Source: Clostridium sp. M62/1 (lineage in GTDB: Bacteria; Bacillota; Clostridia; Lachnospirales; Lachnospiraceae). From it: 64,000 nt of DNA. Numbering within the stretch: position 1 is the stretch's first letter; every line of letters begins with the position of its first letter. The DNA lies in assembly GCF_020736365.1 (NCBI RefSeq), contig NZ_CP085988.1, positions 2,548,001 through 2,612,000 on the forward strand, in the 5' to 3' direction. The translations under genes were made by a program, and so were the position numbers. Below the pieces are notes generated by a model. That model was not told the origin of the DNA. It saw only the letters and a program-made list of their open reading frames with translations, and searched no databases. Positions 9,461 through 17,927 of this stretch are shown piece by piece.

Positions 9461-9514
9461 AAAAAGACAGGGCGCGGAAGTCATATACTGGCTTCCGCGC
9501 CCTGTTCTTTTTTT
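9461..9514. terminator. Bidirectional rho-independent terminator
   Basis: A perfect long stem (GACAGGGCGCGGAAG paired with CTTCCGCGCCCTGTTC) has A-runs on one side and T-runs on the other. It lies between the convergent Cys_rich_VLP (+) and HTH_16 (-) genes and can end transcription from both sides. Confidence 0.85.
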
Positions 9515-9516
9515 GC

Positions 9517-9768
9517 CTATCTGACATTTCCCTTTTCCATTTCTTCAAGCGGGAACTGCGGGAGGGCTTCTATCAGCTTCTTTGTGATAGACTGGCGCAT
9601 ATCTTCGTTGATTTCCTGTTTCGTGCTTCCGTCTGGCTGTCTGACCGCTACCGTCGATAGCCTGTCGATTTCGTCCTTGTAGCAATCCACGACTTTCTCC
9701 ACCGCCCATTTCTCCCCGGCAACGGCGGCGCGTATGGTTTCATATTCCGGCATTTTCTGGTTTTCCAT
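9517..9768 (-). CDS. HTH_16-type helix-turn-helix protein
   Basis: An 83-residue protein (EYETIRAAVAGEKWAVEKVV, then ITKKLIEALPQFPLEEM) resembling the small HTH_16 family paired with sigma-like factors in Tn916-type elements. A related gene is at 14625-14885. The ATG at 9768 follows GAGGAGC at good spacing; the longer upstream extension is unlikely. It lies downstream of the relaxase gene on the same strand. It probably acts as a sigma-like or regulatory partner; unproven. Confidence 0.7.
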   Translation of the reverse strand: MENQKMPEYETIRAAVAGEKWAVEKVVDCYKDEIDRLSTVAVRQPDGSTKQEINEDMRQSITKKLIEALPQFPLEEMEKGNVR

Positions 9769-9831
9769 GCTCAACGCTCCTCTGCTTTTTGATAGCCCTA
9801 TCATAGCACAGCGGCGGGGATTTTGCTATCC

Positions 9832-11178
9832 TTATCCGCGTTCTGTTTCCTTTTCCCGTTCCGGCTGTCTGTCTGCCTGTAAAATGCTGTCAATGTTCTG
9901 CTTGATAATATCATATTCCCGGACTTTCTTTTTCAATTTTCCATAGTCGGCGTAAAGGGCTTCTTTCTGCGCTTGGAGGGCTTCATACTCCGATTGCAGC
10001 GCGGCGAGGTTCGGGAGCTTCGCAATGCCCGCCGCTTTCAGTGACCTTACGGCGGCTTCATGGAGGATAATTGCCTGTTCCTGTCCGGCGCGGTACTTCT
10101 CCCTGTTCCTTGCCTTGCGGTATGCGTCATAGACAGGCTTTGTCTTTTGATAGGTGGAAACATTCTTGATAAGCACCGCCATTTCCGCAAGCCGCTTTTC
10201 GGCGTTCTTCAATGCGTCTGCCGCCTGTCCGCTTTCCGCTGCCATTTCCTCAATCCGGCTGACTAAATCCGCGTACTGCTCAATCTTATGTTCCGTCAAG
10301 AAATTCATTGTTTTAGCTGCCTGTTTCAGATTGTGGATTTTCGCCCACTGTTCATAGCCCTTACTCTGCGCTGCCTTGATACTGTTCTCAATGTCGATAA
10401 GCAGCGACACGCCGCGCTGCTCTCTGGGAGCTTTCGCCACCTTTGTCCGTCTGCCCGCTATCCGTTCCCTTACGGCTTCCTCTGTATAGTCTGCGCCGAG
10501 GGTTTTAAGGCGGGTGAAGCGTTCCTGTCCGGGGGCGCGGCATGATACATATTTCCCCGGCTTTATCTCATAGCCCGCCGCCTGTAACCGCGTTAGCAAT
10601 TCCTCAAAACTGGAAACTTGGGGGATAAGCGCGTCAACAGTGGTTTTCAGCTTGCCTTTCCAACTTGTACCCGTCTTTTCTGCCTGGTACTCCGCATAGC
10701 TCTTTCCCTTGCTGCCCTTGCCGGGGACGACAACGGACAAGCCATTTTCCCGGCACAGCTTGTCGCTCATGTTCCGTATGCCGTAATAGCTCCTTTTGTT
10801 GGAATTGTATTTATGGTGGTCTACAAAGTTCACCGCGCAAAAAATGATATGGTTATGGACGTGTCCTTTGTCAATGTGCGTCGTGAGTACATACTCATGC
10901 TGCCCCTTTGTTACCGCGTCGGCAAGCTGCTTTCCGATTTCATGGGCTTTCTGATAATCGACTTCCCCCGGCTCAAAGGACTGTATCAGATGAAAGGCTA
11001 AATTGTTCCCCTTTTGGAGTGCTTGCGACAGGGTATATTCAAACTCAATATCTGCCGTTTCATAGGAGCAACCGAAAGAGGACACAAGCATTTTCCCGTC
11101 CGTCTTGTCCGGGTTTTCGATATAGTCAAGGGCTTTGCTTAGAGTGCTTTTAATAGGCTTAATCTTTGTAACCGCCAT
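9832..11178 (-). CDS. Relaxase/mobilization nuclease (MOBP type)
   Basis: A 448-residue protein. The N-terminal relaxase domain shows the start TKIKPIKSTLSKALDYI and the metal-binding histidine motif HIDKGHVHNHIIF near residue 100. The C-terminal half is a long charged helical region with probable coiled coils. The enzyme nicks oriT through a tyrosine and leads the strand into the recipient. It overlaps the end of mobC by 40 bases, so the two are coupled. Its strand is opposite to the other transfer genes, and oriT-like copy B lies directly upstream of mobC. Confidence 0.92.
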   Translation of the reverse strand: MAVTKIKPIKSTLSKALDYIENPDKTDGKMLVSSFGCSYETADIEFEYTLSQALQKGNNLAFHLIQSFEPGEVDYQKAHEIGKQLADAVTKGQHEYVLTTHIDKGHVHNHIIFCAVNFVDHHKYNSNKRSYYGIRNMSDKLCRENGLSVVVPGKGSKGKSYAEYQAEKTGTSWKGKLKTTVDALIPQVSSFEELLTRLQAAGYEIKPGKYVSCRAPGQERFTRLKTLGADYTEEAVRERIAGRRTKVAKAPREQRGVSLLIDIENSIKAAQSKGYEQWAKIHNLKQAAKTMNFLTEHKIEQYADLVSRIEEMAAESGQAADALKNAEKRLAEMAVLIKNVSTYQKTKPVYDAYRKARNREKYRAGQEQAIILHEAAVRSLKAAGIAKLPNLAALQSEYEALQAQKEALYADYGKLKKKVREYDIIKQNIDSILQADRQPEREKETERG

Positions 11179-11468
11179 ATCTCCGCAAGCACCCCCTTTA
11201 TTTCCTCTATGTCCTCTTGGTATGCGTTCCCCGTCGCGTTTACGCGGCGTGCTATCTGGTTGACGTTGACACCGATTTTCTGTATCTCTGCGGTCATAGC
11301 CTTTATATCGGCGTGGTCTATCTGAATGATATACCCGTCAATGGCAATCTTCCGCAGATACGCCGCCATGTTCCGGGTGGGTACGAGCTTCATTTTTTCC
11401 AGTATTAAATCCCGTTCCGCTTCCGTCACTCTGAATTTGATTTGCACTGTCCTTTTGCGTCCGTCCAT
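11139..11468 (-). CDS. mobC: MobC-like relaxosome accessory protein
   Basis: A 109-residue protein with a ribbon-helix-helix type N-terminus (KRTVQIKFRVTEAERDLI) and the MobC-like end GVNVNQIARRVNATGN. Such proteins bind oriT and help the relaxase melt and nick it. The ATG at 11468 was chosen because AAAGGAG lies just upstream; the longer frame runs into oriT-like copy B. It overlaps the relaxase start and is transcribed away from oriT-like copy B. Confidence 0.88.
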   Translation of the reverse strand: MDGRKRTVQIKFRVTEAERDLILEKMKLVPTRNMAAYLRKIAIDGYIIQIDHADIKAMTAEIQKIGVNVNQIARRVNATGNAYQEDIEEIKGVLAEIWRLQRLSLLKAL

Positions 11469-11494
11469 GTGTTCGCTCCTTTCCTTTCCGTTCC

Positions 11495-11593
11495 GAGGGT
11501 TTGGGACACTTCCCAACAAGCAATTTTCAACCGACGCGCCGCAGCGCGGGAGGGCGAAAATACGGAAGTGGTACCCGCTTCCTATGCTTGCTA
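11495..11593 (-). other. oriT-like sequence, copy B (upstream of mobC)
   Basis: Read on the minus strand, this block repeats copy A (4045-4144): TAGCAAGCATAGGAAGCGGG with TACCACTTCCGTA, then TTGCTTGTTGGGAAGT with GTCCCAAACCCTC. The spacer between the two conserved parts differs in sequence. One C of the KpnI-like palindrome is missing here compared with copy A. Position immediately upstream of mobC and relaxase is typical of an oriT. The nick site is not resolved. Confidence 0.65.
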
Positions 11594-11735
11594 CGAATGT
11601 TTTTATCCTTTAGGCTCTTATCACCTACTACGGAGAAAAAGCGATTTTGCCAAACTTACGCAAAAGAAAAACGCTGCAACCTCAAAAAAGATTACAACGC
11701 TTTCTAAATCCTGTTCAGTTTTAAGTCGGACATTC

Positions 11736-12089
11736 CTATTCGCCCTCTTTTTCGACTTCGGAAATCTCCTTTGCCGTTGCGGTTACAATCCGTATGCCTG
11801 TATCGCTCATACCGTCAAGAAGCGCGTCAAGCTGCCGCCGCTGCGTGTTCTTCTCCGGCGGCGTTTCTAAAAGGAATTGGTCTACGGATATATGGTAACG
11901 CTGTATCAGCTCAAAGAATATCTGTAAACTTGGGTGCTGCCCCTTGTTCTCAATGTTCGCAAGGTAGCGCGGCGAGATAAACATTTCGTCGCCTACTTTC
12001 TTGCGGCTCTCCTTGCATCCCTCACGCGCTGCCTTTATCGCTGCCCCAAAAGCCTTAAAGTCGTATCGTGGTACTGGTCTTTTTGCCAT
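11736..12089 (-). CDS. XRE-family helix-turn-helix regulator
   Basis: A 117-residue protein with a lambda-repressor-like HTH at residues ~10-70 (GAAIKAAREGCKESRKKVGD, FISPRYLANIENKGQHPSL). It sits between oriT-like copy B and the AT-rich resistance-like cassette, on the minus strand. In Clostridia ICEs such a regulator often controls the transfer or control genes. Target operators are not visible. Confidence 0.85.
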   Translation of the reverse strand: MAKRPVPRYDFKAFGAAIKAAREGCKESRKKVGDEMFISPRYLANIENKGQHPSLQIFFELIQRYHISVDQFLLETPPEKNTQRRQLDALLDGMSDTGIRIVTATAKEISEVEKEGE

Positions 12090-12185
12090 AGTTATTCACC
12101 CTATTACATTTTACTGTTCCCCTTTCTTCTTGGATATGTCTACGTAGTTCTATCAGTTAGCCAAAATAATTCATATATATATATG

Positions 12186-12213
12186 TTGACAACAAGCTGC
12201 TTTTGTATATAAT
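12186..12213 (+). promoter_or_regulatory. Promoter of the KTR/methyltransferase cassette
   Basis: TTGACA at 12186-12191 and TATAAT at 12208-12213 with a 16-base spacer, in a strongly AT-rich stretch. Both hexamers match the sigma-A consensus exactly. The context, followed by AAAAGGGGGGGAATG, resembles the leader regions of ribosomal-protection tet genes. Confidence 0.75.
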
Positions 12214-12232
12214 ATTATATAAAAGGGGGGGA

Positions 12233-12265
12233 ATGTTTATGTTACATAGCATGCGTATTCGATAA
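12233..12265 (+). CDS. Putative leader peptide MFMLHSMRIR
   Basis: A ten-codon reading frame directly after a G-rich ribosome binding site (AGGGGGGG) and downstream of the promoter. It ends with two arginine codons around Ile (MRIR-stop). It is followed by a series of mutually close hairpins: CAAAAAAG...CTTTTTTG around CCCAT/ATGGG at 12277-12318, ACAACAAAA...TTTTGTTGT at 12339-12395, and a terminator at 12414-12454. The design fits a ribosome-stalling attenuator. Its function is inferred. Confidence 0.55.
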   Translation: MFMLHSMRIR

Positions 12266-12413
12266 GCATTGAAATCAAAAAAGATTTTTCCCATTTTCAA
12301 TATGGGCTTTTTTGTCATGCTTATTTTGCGTATGCTATACAACAAAACTAACGACGTATAGACATAGTATAAAAACTATGCCTTAATTTTGTTGTAGTAT
12401 TATATGTATAAAT

Positions 12414-12454
12414 GCAGGTCAATGCTCATGTTGAGAATTGACCTGCATTTTTTT
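12414..12454 (+). terminator. Attenuator terminator before the KTR gene
   Basis: A perfect 10-bp stem GCAGGTCAAT / ATTGACCTGC followed by ATTTTTTT lies within the leader, 20 bases before the KTR start. An intrinsic terminator between a promoter and the first gene implies transcription attenuation, as described for tet(M). Confidence 0.75.
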
Positions 12455-12473
12455 GCGCAAAAGGAGAAATATT

Positions 12474-12653
12474 ATGCTTGAAAAATATTGGATAAAATGT
12501 CCAATTTGTAACGGAAAGACGAGGGTTCAAGTATTTTATAATACGGTATTAAGAAATTTTCCTCTTTTCTGCCCTAAATGTAAATTAACGCATATCGTTG
12601 ATGTTGAAAAACTAGAAATCATAATCAAAAACTCTGAAAAACAAACTTTTTAA
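12474..12653 (+). CDS. Cysteine-rich KTR-domain protein
   Basis: A 59-residue protein with two CxxC pairs (CPICNGKTR and FPLFCPKCK), the hallmark of the Cys_rich_KTR family found beside resistance genes in Gram-positive ICEs. AAAGGAG is seven bases before the ATG at 12474. It is the first gene after the attenuator and lies 23 bases before the radical SAM methyltransferase, so both are likely induced together. It probably folds around zinc; no function is established. The AT-rich base use differs sharply from the surrounding GC-rich transfer genes. Confidence 0.8.
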   Translation: MLEKYWIKCPICNGKTRVQVFYNTVLRNFPLFCPKCKLTHIVDVEKLEIIIKNSEKQTF

Positions 12654-12676
12654 TTTTGAAAAGGAAGGATATTTAA

Positions 12677-13666
12677 ATGAAACACTTACCTAAAAGTACA
12701 CCTACGGAAATATTGAATGACCCATACGGATTTACTTACAAAGAAATGTCGGAAGTAATTGGAGAGGATAAAGCAAGAGCCTTATATACGGAATTGTATA
12801 AACAGCCATTTCACAAAGAAAATCTATCAATATCAACAAAAAAAGTCTATAAAAGTAGCGATACTGAAAAGTATGTTTATGAATTGAAAGATAACAGGTA
12901 TATTGAAACGGTTTTTATTAAACGGCGAGATGGTGGGACTGTTTGCGTAAGTACGCAAGTTGGTTGTTCTGTTGGCTGTATTTTTTGTGAGTCCGGACGC
13001 AATGGTTTTGTTCGTAATCTAACACCGTCTGAAATTGTGCAGCAGGTTGTATTGATACGTCAAAAAGTAAATCGTATCGTTTTTATGGGAATGGGAGAAC
13101 CTTTATTCAATTACGACAACTTGATTGCAGCAATCCATATTCTTCGAGATAGAAATGGACTTAACTTTCCAACCGACGGCATTACCGTATCAACAGTTGG
13201 TCCAGTTAATCAATTAAAAAAATTGCGCGAAGAACATCTAAAAATTCAGTTGACAATATCTTTACATGCAGCAACACAGGCTGCGAGAAACTGTATCATT
13301 CCTCATATGCACATGTACGCTATTGAAGATGTTGTTAAGCAAGCATTGTCCTATTCTCAAAGGCATAATCGAAAAGTGGTATTTGCGTATTTGCTTTTAC
13401 CAGGTATAAATGACCGTTCCTCAGATATAAGGCAACTTGCAAAATGGTTTAAGGGCAAAAATGTTATGATTAACGTGCTGCAATACAACCCGACGAGTAA
13501 TTCAAAAATTAGAGCACCACAAAAACAAGAAATGGTTGCGTTCAAACATCAATTAGAGCAAACAGGACTTGAAGTTACCATGAGAGTTTCTCATGGTAGA
13601 GAGATTAAAGCAGCTTGTGGACAGTTAGCTAATACATATAATAAAGCCAAAAAACAACAGAAATAA
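12677..13666 (+). CDS. RlmN/Cfr-family radical SAM 23S rRNA methyltransferase, acquired
   Basis: A 329-residue protein. The 4Fe-4S motif is C97-x3-C101-x2-C104 (VGCSVGCIFC). The two catalytic cysteines of the RlmN/Cfr mechanism are both present: C90 (GGTVCVSTQ) and C314 (KAACGQL). GMGEPLFNYDNL is the SAM-binding GxGEP region. RlmN methylates C2 and Cfr C8 of A2503 in 23S rRNA; Cfr gives resistance to phenicols, lincosamides, oxazolidinones, pleuromutilins and streptogramin A. The GMGEP motif looks more RlmN-like, but the mobile AT-rich setting and the drug-type attenuator suggest a resistance role. AAGGAAGG precedes the ATG. Which carbon is methylated cannot be told from sequence alone. Confidence 0.85.
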   Translation: MKHLPKSTPTEILNDPYGFTYKEMSEVIGEDKARALYTELYKQPFHKENLSISTKKVYKSSDTEKYVYELKDNRYIETVFIKRRDGGTVCVSTQVGCSVGCIFCESGRNGFVRNLTPSEIVQQVVLIRQKVNRIVFMGMGEPLFNYDNLIAAIHILRDRNGLNFPTDGITVSTVGPVNQLKKLREEHLKIQLTISLHAATQAARNCIIPHMHMYAIEDVVKQALSYSQRHNRKVVFAYLLLPGINDRSSDIRQLAKWFKGKNVMINVLQYNPTSNSKIRAPQKQEMVAFKHQLEQTGLEVTMRVSHGREIKAACGQLANTYNKAKKQQK

Positions 13667-13696
13667 TTTAATTAAAAGAGCCAGACGCACAGACGC

Positions 13697-13746
13697 AGAG
13701 CCGATAATATGCAGTTTGAAATACTGCTGTTATCGGCTCTTTTTTG
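13697..13746 (+). terminator. Rho-independent terminator of the methyltransferase cassette
   Basis: AGAGCCGATAATATGCAGT pairs with ACTGCTGTTATCGGCTCT (small mismatches) and is followed by six Ts. It lies 30 bases after the methyltransferase stop. Confidence 0.85.
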
Positions 13747-13893
13747 ATTTTAATTTGTGCCCCTAATAACCATATTGGAGCAAAATCAGAACTGTTGCTT
13801 GTCGTTCTTTGATTTCCGCAGCAGCTTTGAAAAATCAAAGCCGCCGTTTCTTTTTATCTTCTAATGAAATGACGCGGTATCACTGTTGAAATC

Positions 13894-13916
13894 GGCGGCT
13901 AAAGGAGGTAGCCGCC
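13894..13916 (+). promoter_or_regulatory. Hairpin presenting the Shine-Dalgarno in its loop
   Basis: GGCGGCTA and TAGCCGCC form a perfect 8-bp stem, and the seven-base loop is exactly AAGGAGG. The ATG of the small frame at 13917 follows immediately. The structure could gate translation or bind a regulator. Confidence 0.6.
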
Positions 13917-14102
13917 ATGAAGCAAAAAGCATATCGACAAAATCCGACAGTTATTGACTTATCAAAAAAAGCCCGCCCACCACCGGGGGAAACTACGCTT
14001 ATATATATGAACTGTCTAATCATCTGGATACTGCTTACAATGCCTATGCGCCCGTCCGGGCTTTTCGGACGGGCGCATTTTGTACGTTCAAAAAATTTTT
14101 GA
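13917..14102 (+). CDS. Small ICE reading frame upstream of the sigma factor, unknown function
   Basis: A 61-codon frame with an ideal AAGGAGG seven bases before ATG, in the loop of a hairpin. The first ~20 residues (MKQKAYRQNPTVIDLSKKA) look protein-like; the rest is less convincing and the frame runs through a strong terminator hairpin at 14047-14081. It could be a leader peptide that couples ribosome movement to readthrough into the sigma-factor gene. I do not recognise it. Confidence 0.4.
   Translation: MKQKAYRQNPTVIDLSKKARPPPGETTLIYMNCLIIWILLTMPMRPSGLFGRAHFVRSKNF
14047..14081 (+). terminator. Terminator/attenuator before the sigma-factor gene
   Basis: TGCGCCCGTCCG pairs perfectly with CGGACGGGCGCA over 12 bp, with loop GGCTTTT, and is followed by TTTTG. 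It lies inside the 3' part of the small frame 13917-14102 and 120 bases before the sigma gene, so it may act as an attenuator. Confidence 0.7.
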
Positions 14103-14203
14103 AGAAATTTCAAAAAATCTTCGGCGTTTTTGAAAAACGCCGTATTGCCCCGCGAAAAGGGGGGAAGCACCACCAACTTTCCAACGAGAAAGGAGGTGAG
14201 AAT

Positions 14204-14644
14204 GTGGAACCTAATAGCAGGGAGTTTTACAAACAGTGTGCTTTTCAGAAGTTTTGTAATACGGTATTGCACAATGAAGCTTGCGACACCCATAGAGAAC
14301 TTCGCAGACACAAGGCAAAGGAAGTGACCTTTTCCGACATGACCTTAGACGAAGCGCGGCAGCTTCATACGTTTGATGAATATTTCAAACGTGAAGCCGC
14401 CGAAACCGTCTTTGAGAAAGCCGGGAAGAAAATCACGCCAAAGCTGCTTCTTGAAGCAATCCGTACTTTGCCGGAAGAAAAGCGCAAAGCCATATTGCTG
14501 TATTACTTCGAGGGAATGAACGATACCGAGATTGCGGAGCTGTTCAACACGTCGAGAAGCACGATACAGTACAGGCGGACAAGCTCTTTTGAGAAATTAA
14601 GAAAATATCTGGAGGAAAATGCTGATGAATGGGACGAATGGTAA
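14204..14644 (+). CDS. ICE sigma-70-like factor
   Basis: A 146-residue protein with a sigma region-4 type HTH at the C-terminus (EGMNDTEIAELFNTSRSTIQ) preceded by ALRTLPEEKRKAILL-like sequence. The start is GTG at 14204, six to seven bases after AGGAGGT; the ATG at 14202 is out of frame. This is the sigma-like control protein common to Tn916-related and Clostridia ICEs. It overlaps the following HTH_16 gene by 20 bases. It probably directs transcription of transfer or excision genes. Confidence 0.85.
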   Translation: MEPNSREFYKQCAFQKFCNTVLHNEACDTHRELRRHKAKEVTFSDMTLDEARQLHTFDEYFKREAAETVFEKAGKKITPKLLLEAIRTLPEEKRKAILLYYFEGMNDTEIAELFNTSRSTIQYRRTSSFEKLRKYLEENADEWDEW

Positions 14645-14885
14645 CGAACCCGGCTACCCGGAAAATGCCCTTGTTCCTTATCCTGTCATTGTGGCAGCGA
14701 CAAAGGGCGACCCGGACGCCATGAAGATTGTCTTGCAGCATTTCAGCGGCTACATAGCCCGCCTCTCCATGCGGAAGCTGTACGACGAGCGCGGGAACGT
14801 CTATTTTGGCGTAGACCACGACATTCGGGAACGGCTGCAAGCAAAACTGATGATGGCTGTCCTCACCTTTAAGGCAGAGGAATAA
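14625..14885 (+). CDS. HTH_16-type helix-turn-helix protein
   Basis: An 86-residue protein (YPVIVAATKGDPDAMKIVLQ, then DIRERLQAKLMMAVLTF) similar in layout to the 9517-9768 protein and to small proteins that follow sigma-like genes in Tn916-type elements. The ATG at 14625 has nine bases to GGAGG; the ATG at 14619 is only three away. It overlaps the sigma gene. Together they probably form a two-part regulator of the excision/transfer genes. Confidence 0.75.
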   Translation: MNGTNGNEPGYPENALVPYPVIVAATKGDPDAMKIVLQHFSGYIARLSMRKLYDERGNVYFGVDHDIRERLQAKLMMAVLTFKAEE

Positions 14886-15362
14886 ACCGCAGCGGCGGCG
14901 GGACGCTTTCTCTCTCCCCCTTTTCCGTTCCGCTGCTGACGCGGCAGCAAAGCCATTCTGAACCTTGACAAAGAAAGCGGCGCAAGATAACGGCGGCGCA
15001 GCATAGGGCAAATCGGATACGTTCCTTTTGCGCCGAGCCATACGGCGGGTGCGCCATGACGCTATCCGGGTGAGGTTATCCCCGCCCGGACAGCCGAGCG
15101 ACCAACACCGCGCCGGAAAGCAAGTGTAGCGGCTTGCGGGCGACGACACGCAGAATATACAATGATACTTCCTTACAGCCACAGTCCGAGCGTTAAGAGC
15201 GTCGCAGGCAATGGGTAGGGCGGCATGAGAACCATGCCGGGGTGAAATTCCCATGAGGTTATGCTAATAACCGTCCGATTAAAGCCTTTGTTTTATTGAA
15301 TAGTGGACTTGCTGCTATTCATAGACTATATTATATGTTTGCGAAAGAAAGGGGGATTTTCT
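14886..15362 (+). other. Noncoding block with several hairpins; candidate structured RNA
   Basis: No convincing protein frame. It contains CCGGG...CCCGG (15066-15089), CGGCATG/CATGCCG (15221-15239, 7 bp, loop AGAAC) and GGTTA/TAACC (15257-15272). The nonamer TGAGGTTAT occurs twice (15071 and 15254), both inside hairpins. The block is GC-rich and lies between two control genes. It could be a small RNA or a long 5' leader of tnpW/recombinase. I cannot match it to a known RNA family. Confidence 0.35.
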
Positions 15363-15530
15363 TTGACGCAAAACCAAACGCCCGTTACCACAACGGAGCA
15401 TAAAATAGGAAAAGTTACTTACCTTGTATGTTCGTCCGCAAGTGAACGCGCAACGGACACACTGGATAAAAAGATAAAAAAACTCATTCGCAAAGACATG
15501 GAACTGAACCCCGCAAACGCCCGGAAATAG
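15363..15530 (+). CDS. tnpW: TnpW family protein
   Basis: A 55-residue protein (HKIGKVTYLVCSSASERATD, then TLDKKIKKLIRKDM) matching the small TnpW family encoded next to TnpX-type serine recombinases. TTG at 15363 is the likely start because AAAGAAAGGGGGA lies just upstream; the earlier ATG would add a hydrophobic non-conserved extension. Function is unproven; possibly a helper of excision. Confidence 0.7.
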   Translation: MTQNQTPVTTTEHKIGKVTYLVCSSASERATDTLDKKIKKLIRKDMELNPANARK

Positions 15531-15585
15531 GGCGTTTCTTCACATTTTATACATGACACAGGCAGCGGTATGTGGTATAATATAG

Positions 15586-17307
<1,722 letters not shown>

Positions 17308-17320
17308 CATACATCAAAAA

Positions 17321-17367
17321 GAGGTAAGATAACACCCTCTGCAAAAAAGGTATCGTTATCTTACCTC
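17321..17367. repeat. 13-bp perfect inverted repeat at the ICE right end
   Basis: GAGGTAAGATAAC (17321-17333) and GTTATCTTACCTC (17355-17367) face each other across 21 bases. The right arm abuts the point where the interrupted recombinase frame of the host element stops making sense. It may be the recombinase binding site/attR core, or a terminator of the recombinase gene. Confidence 0.65.
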
Positions 17368-17559
17368 AACAAAGTTCGTCCCCGACCAGCCATCGTCCAC
17401 ATACTCACCGACTACATGAAGTCCCTGTTCCTTTGCGTACTGTTGCAGGATTGTCCGCTGTGTTTCAATGCTTACGCTGTCACCATAGTTTTCATCGTCC
17501 CGGCTCAATCTCATATAAAGCGCCGTGTTGTAAATCGTAGTATTGTAAGGTTGTTTCAC
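17368..17559 (-). pseudogene. Serine recombinase of a second element, N-terminal fragment, cut by the ICE
   Basis: About 64 residues of a resolvase-type N-terminus are present: ALYMRLSRDDENYGDSVSIE with the catalytic serine, then VVGEYVDDGWSGTNF. At the conserved GTNF, where family members continue with DRP, the frame instead enters the ICE terminal repeat and stops within a few codons (VEVR). GTG at 17559 follows AAGGAGG. The rest of the gene should lie beyond the left end of the ICE, outside this window. This shows that the ICE inserted into the recombinase gene of another mobile element. Confidence 0.85.
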
Positions 17560-17589
17560 CGTTAAAAATCCTCCTTCTTAAAGAAACAA

Positions 17590-17639
17590 CCCACGCTTAC
17601 AATACTTTTGCTCTATGGCAATTATATCATAAGCGTGGG
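17590..17639 (-). promoter_or_regulatory. Promoter with flanking 10-bp inverted repeat upstream of the broken recombinase
   Basis: CCCACGCTTA (17590-17599) and TAAGCGTGGG (17630-17639) form a perfect inverted repeat. On the minus strand a TATAAT-like -10 (GATATAATT) lies between the arms. This could be the operator through which the recombinase or a partner controls its own promoter, or an old attachment site. Confidence 0.45.
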
Positions 17640-17660
17640 CGTGTTATCAATGATGGGCTA

Positions 17661-17855
17661 TCAGGTTGAAGCGGCTTTTTCTGCGGTATGCCGCACCACA
17701 TCTACAATCAGATCACCGAGGGGCTTCCCGCCTGCGGCGAAGTGTTCGGAGATTTTTATACGGTTGTTCCCACATACAAAATACTGCGTGCCGTTCTCTG
17801 CTTGTATGACCTGCCCTGTCCGGGGCGTAAAAATATCGCTTTCGCTTTTTGCCAT
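17661..17855 (-). CDS. Small protein of the mobilizable element, possibly TnpW-like
   Basis: A 64-residue protein (FTPRTGQVIQAENGTQYFV, then KISEHFAAGGKPLGDLIVDV). The ISEHF...L..LI layout is reminiscent of TnpW proteins, and it occupies the same place, between mobilization genes and the serine recombinase. The ATG at 17855 follows GGAGG. The identity with TnpW is a guess; otherwise unknown. Confidence 0.5.
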   Translation of the reverse strand: MAKSESDIFTPRTGQVIQAENGTQYFVCGNNRIKISEHFAAGGKPLGDLIVDVVRHTAEKAAST

Positions 17856-17927
17856 CCAGTGTCCTCCATATTCAGTTTTCAAGGTACAATGCCGCACAGG
17901 GGCGGCGAAAATTTCTGCTTATATCTA

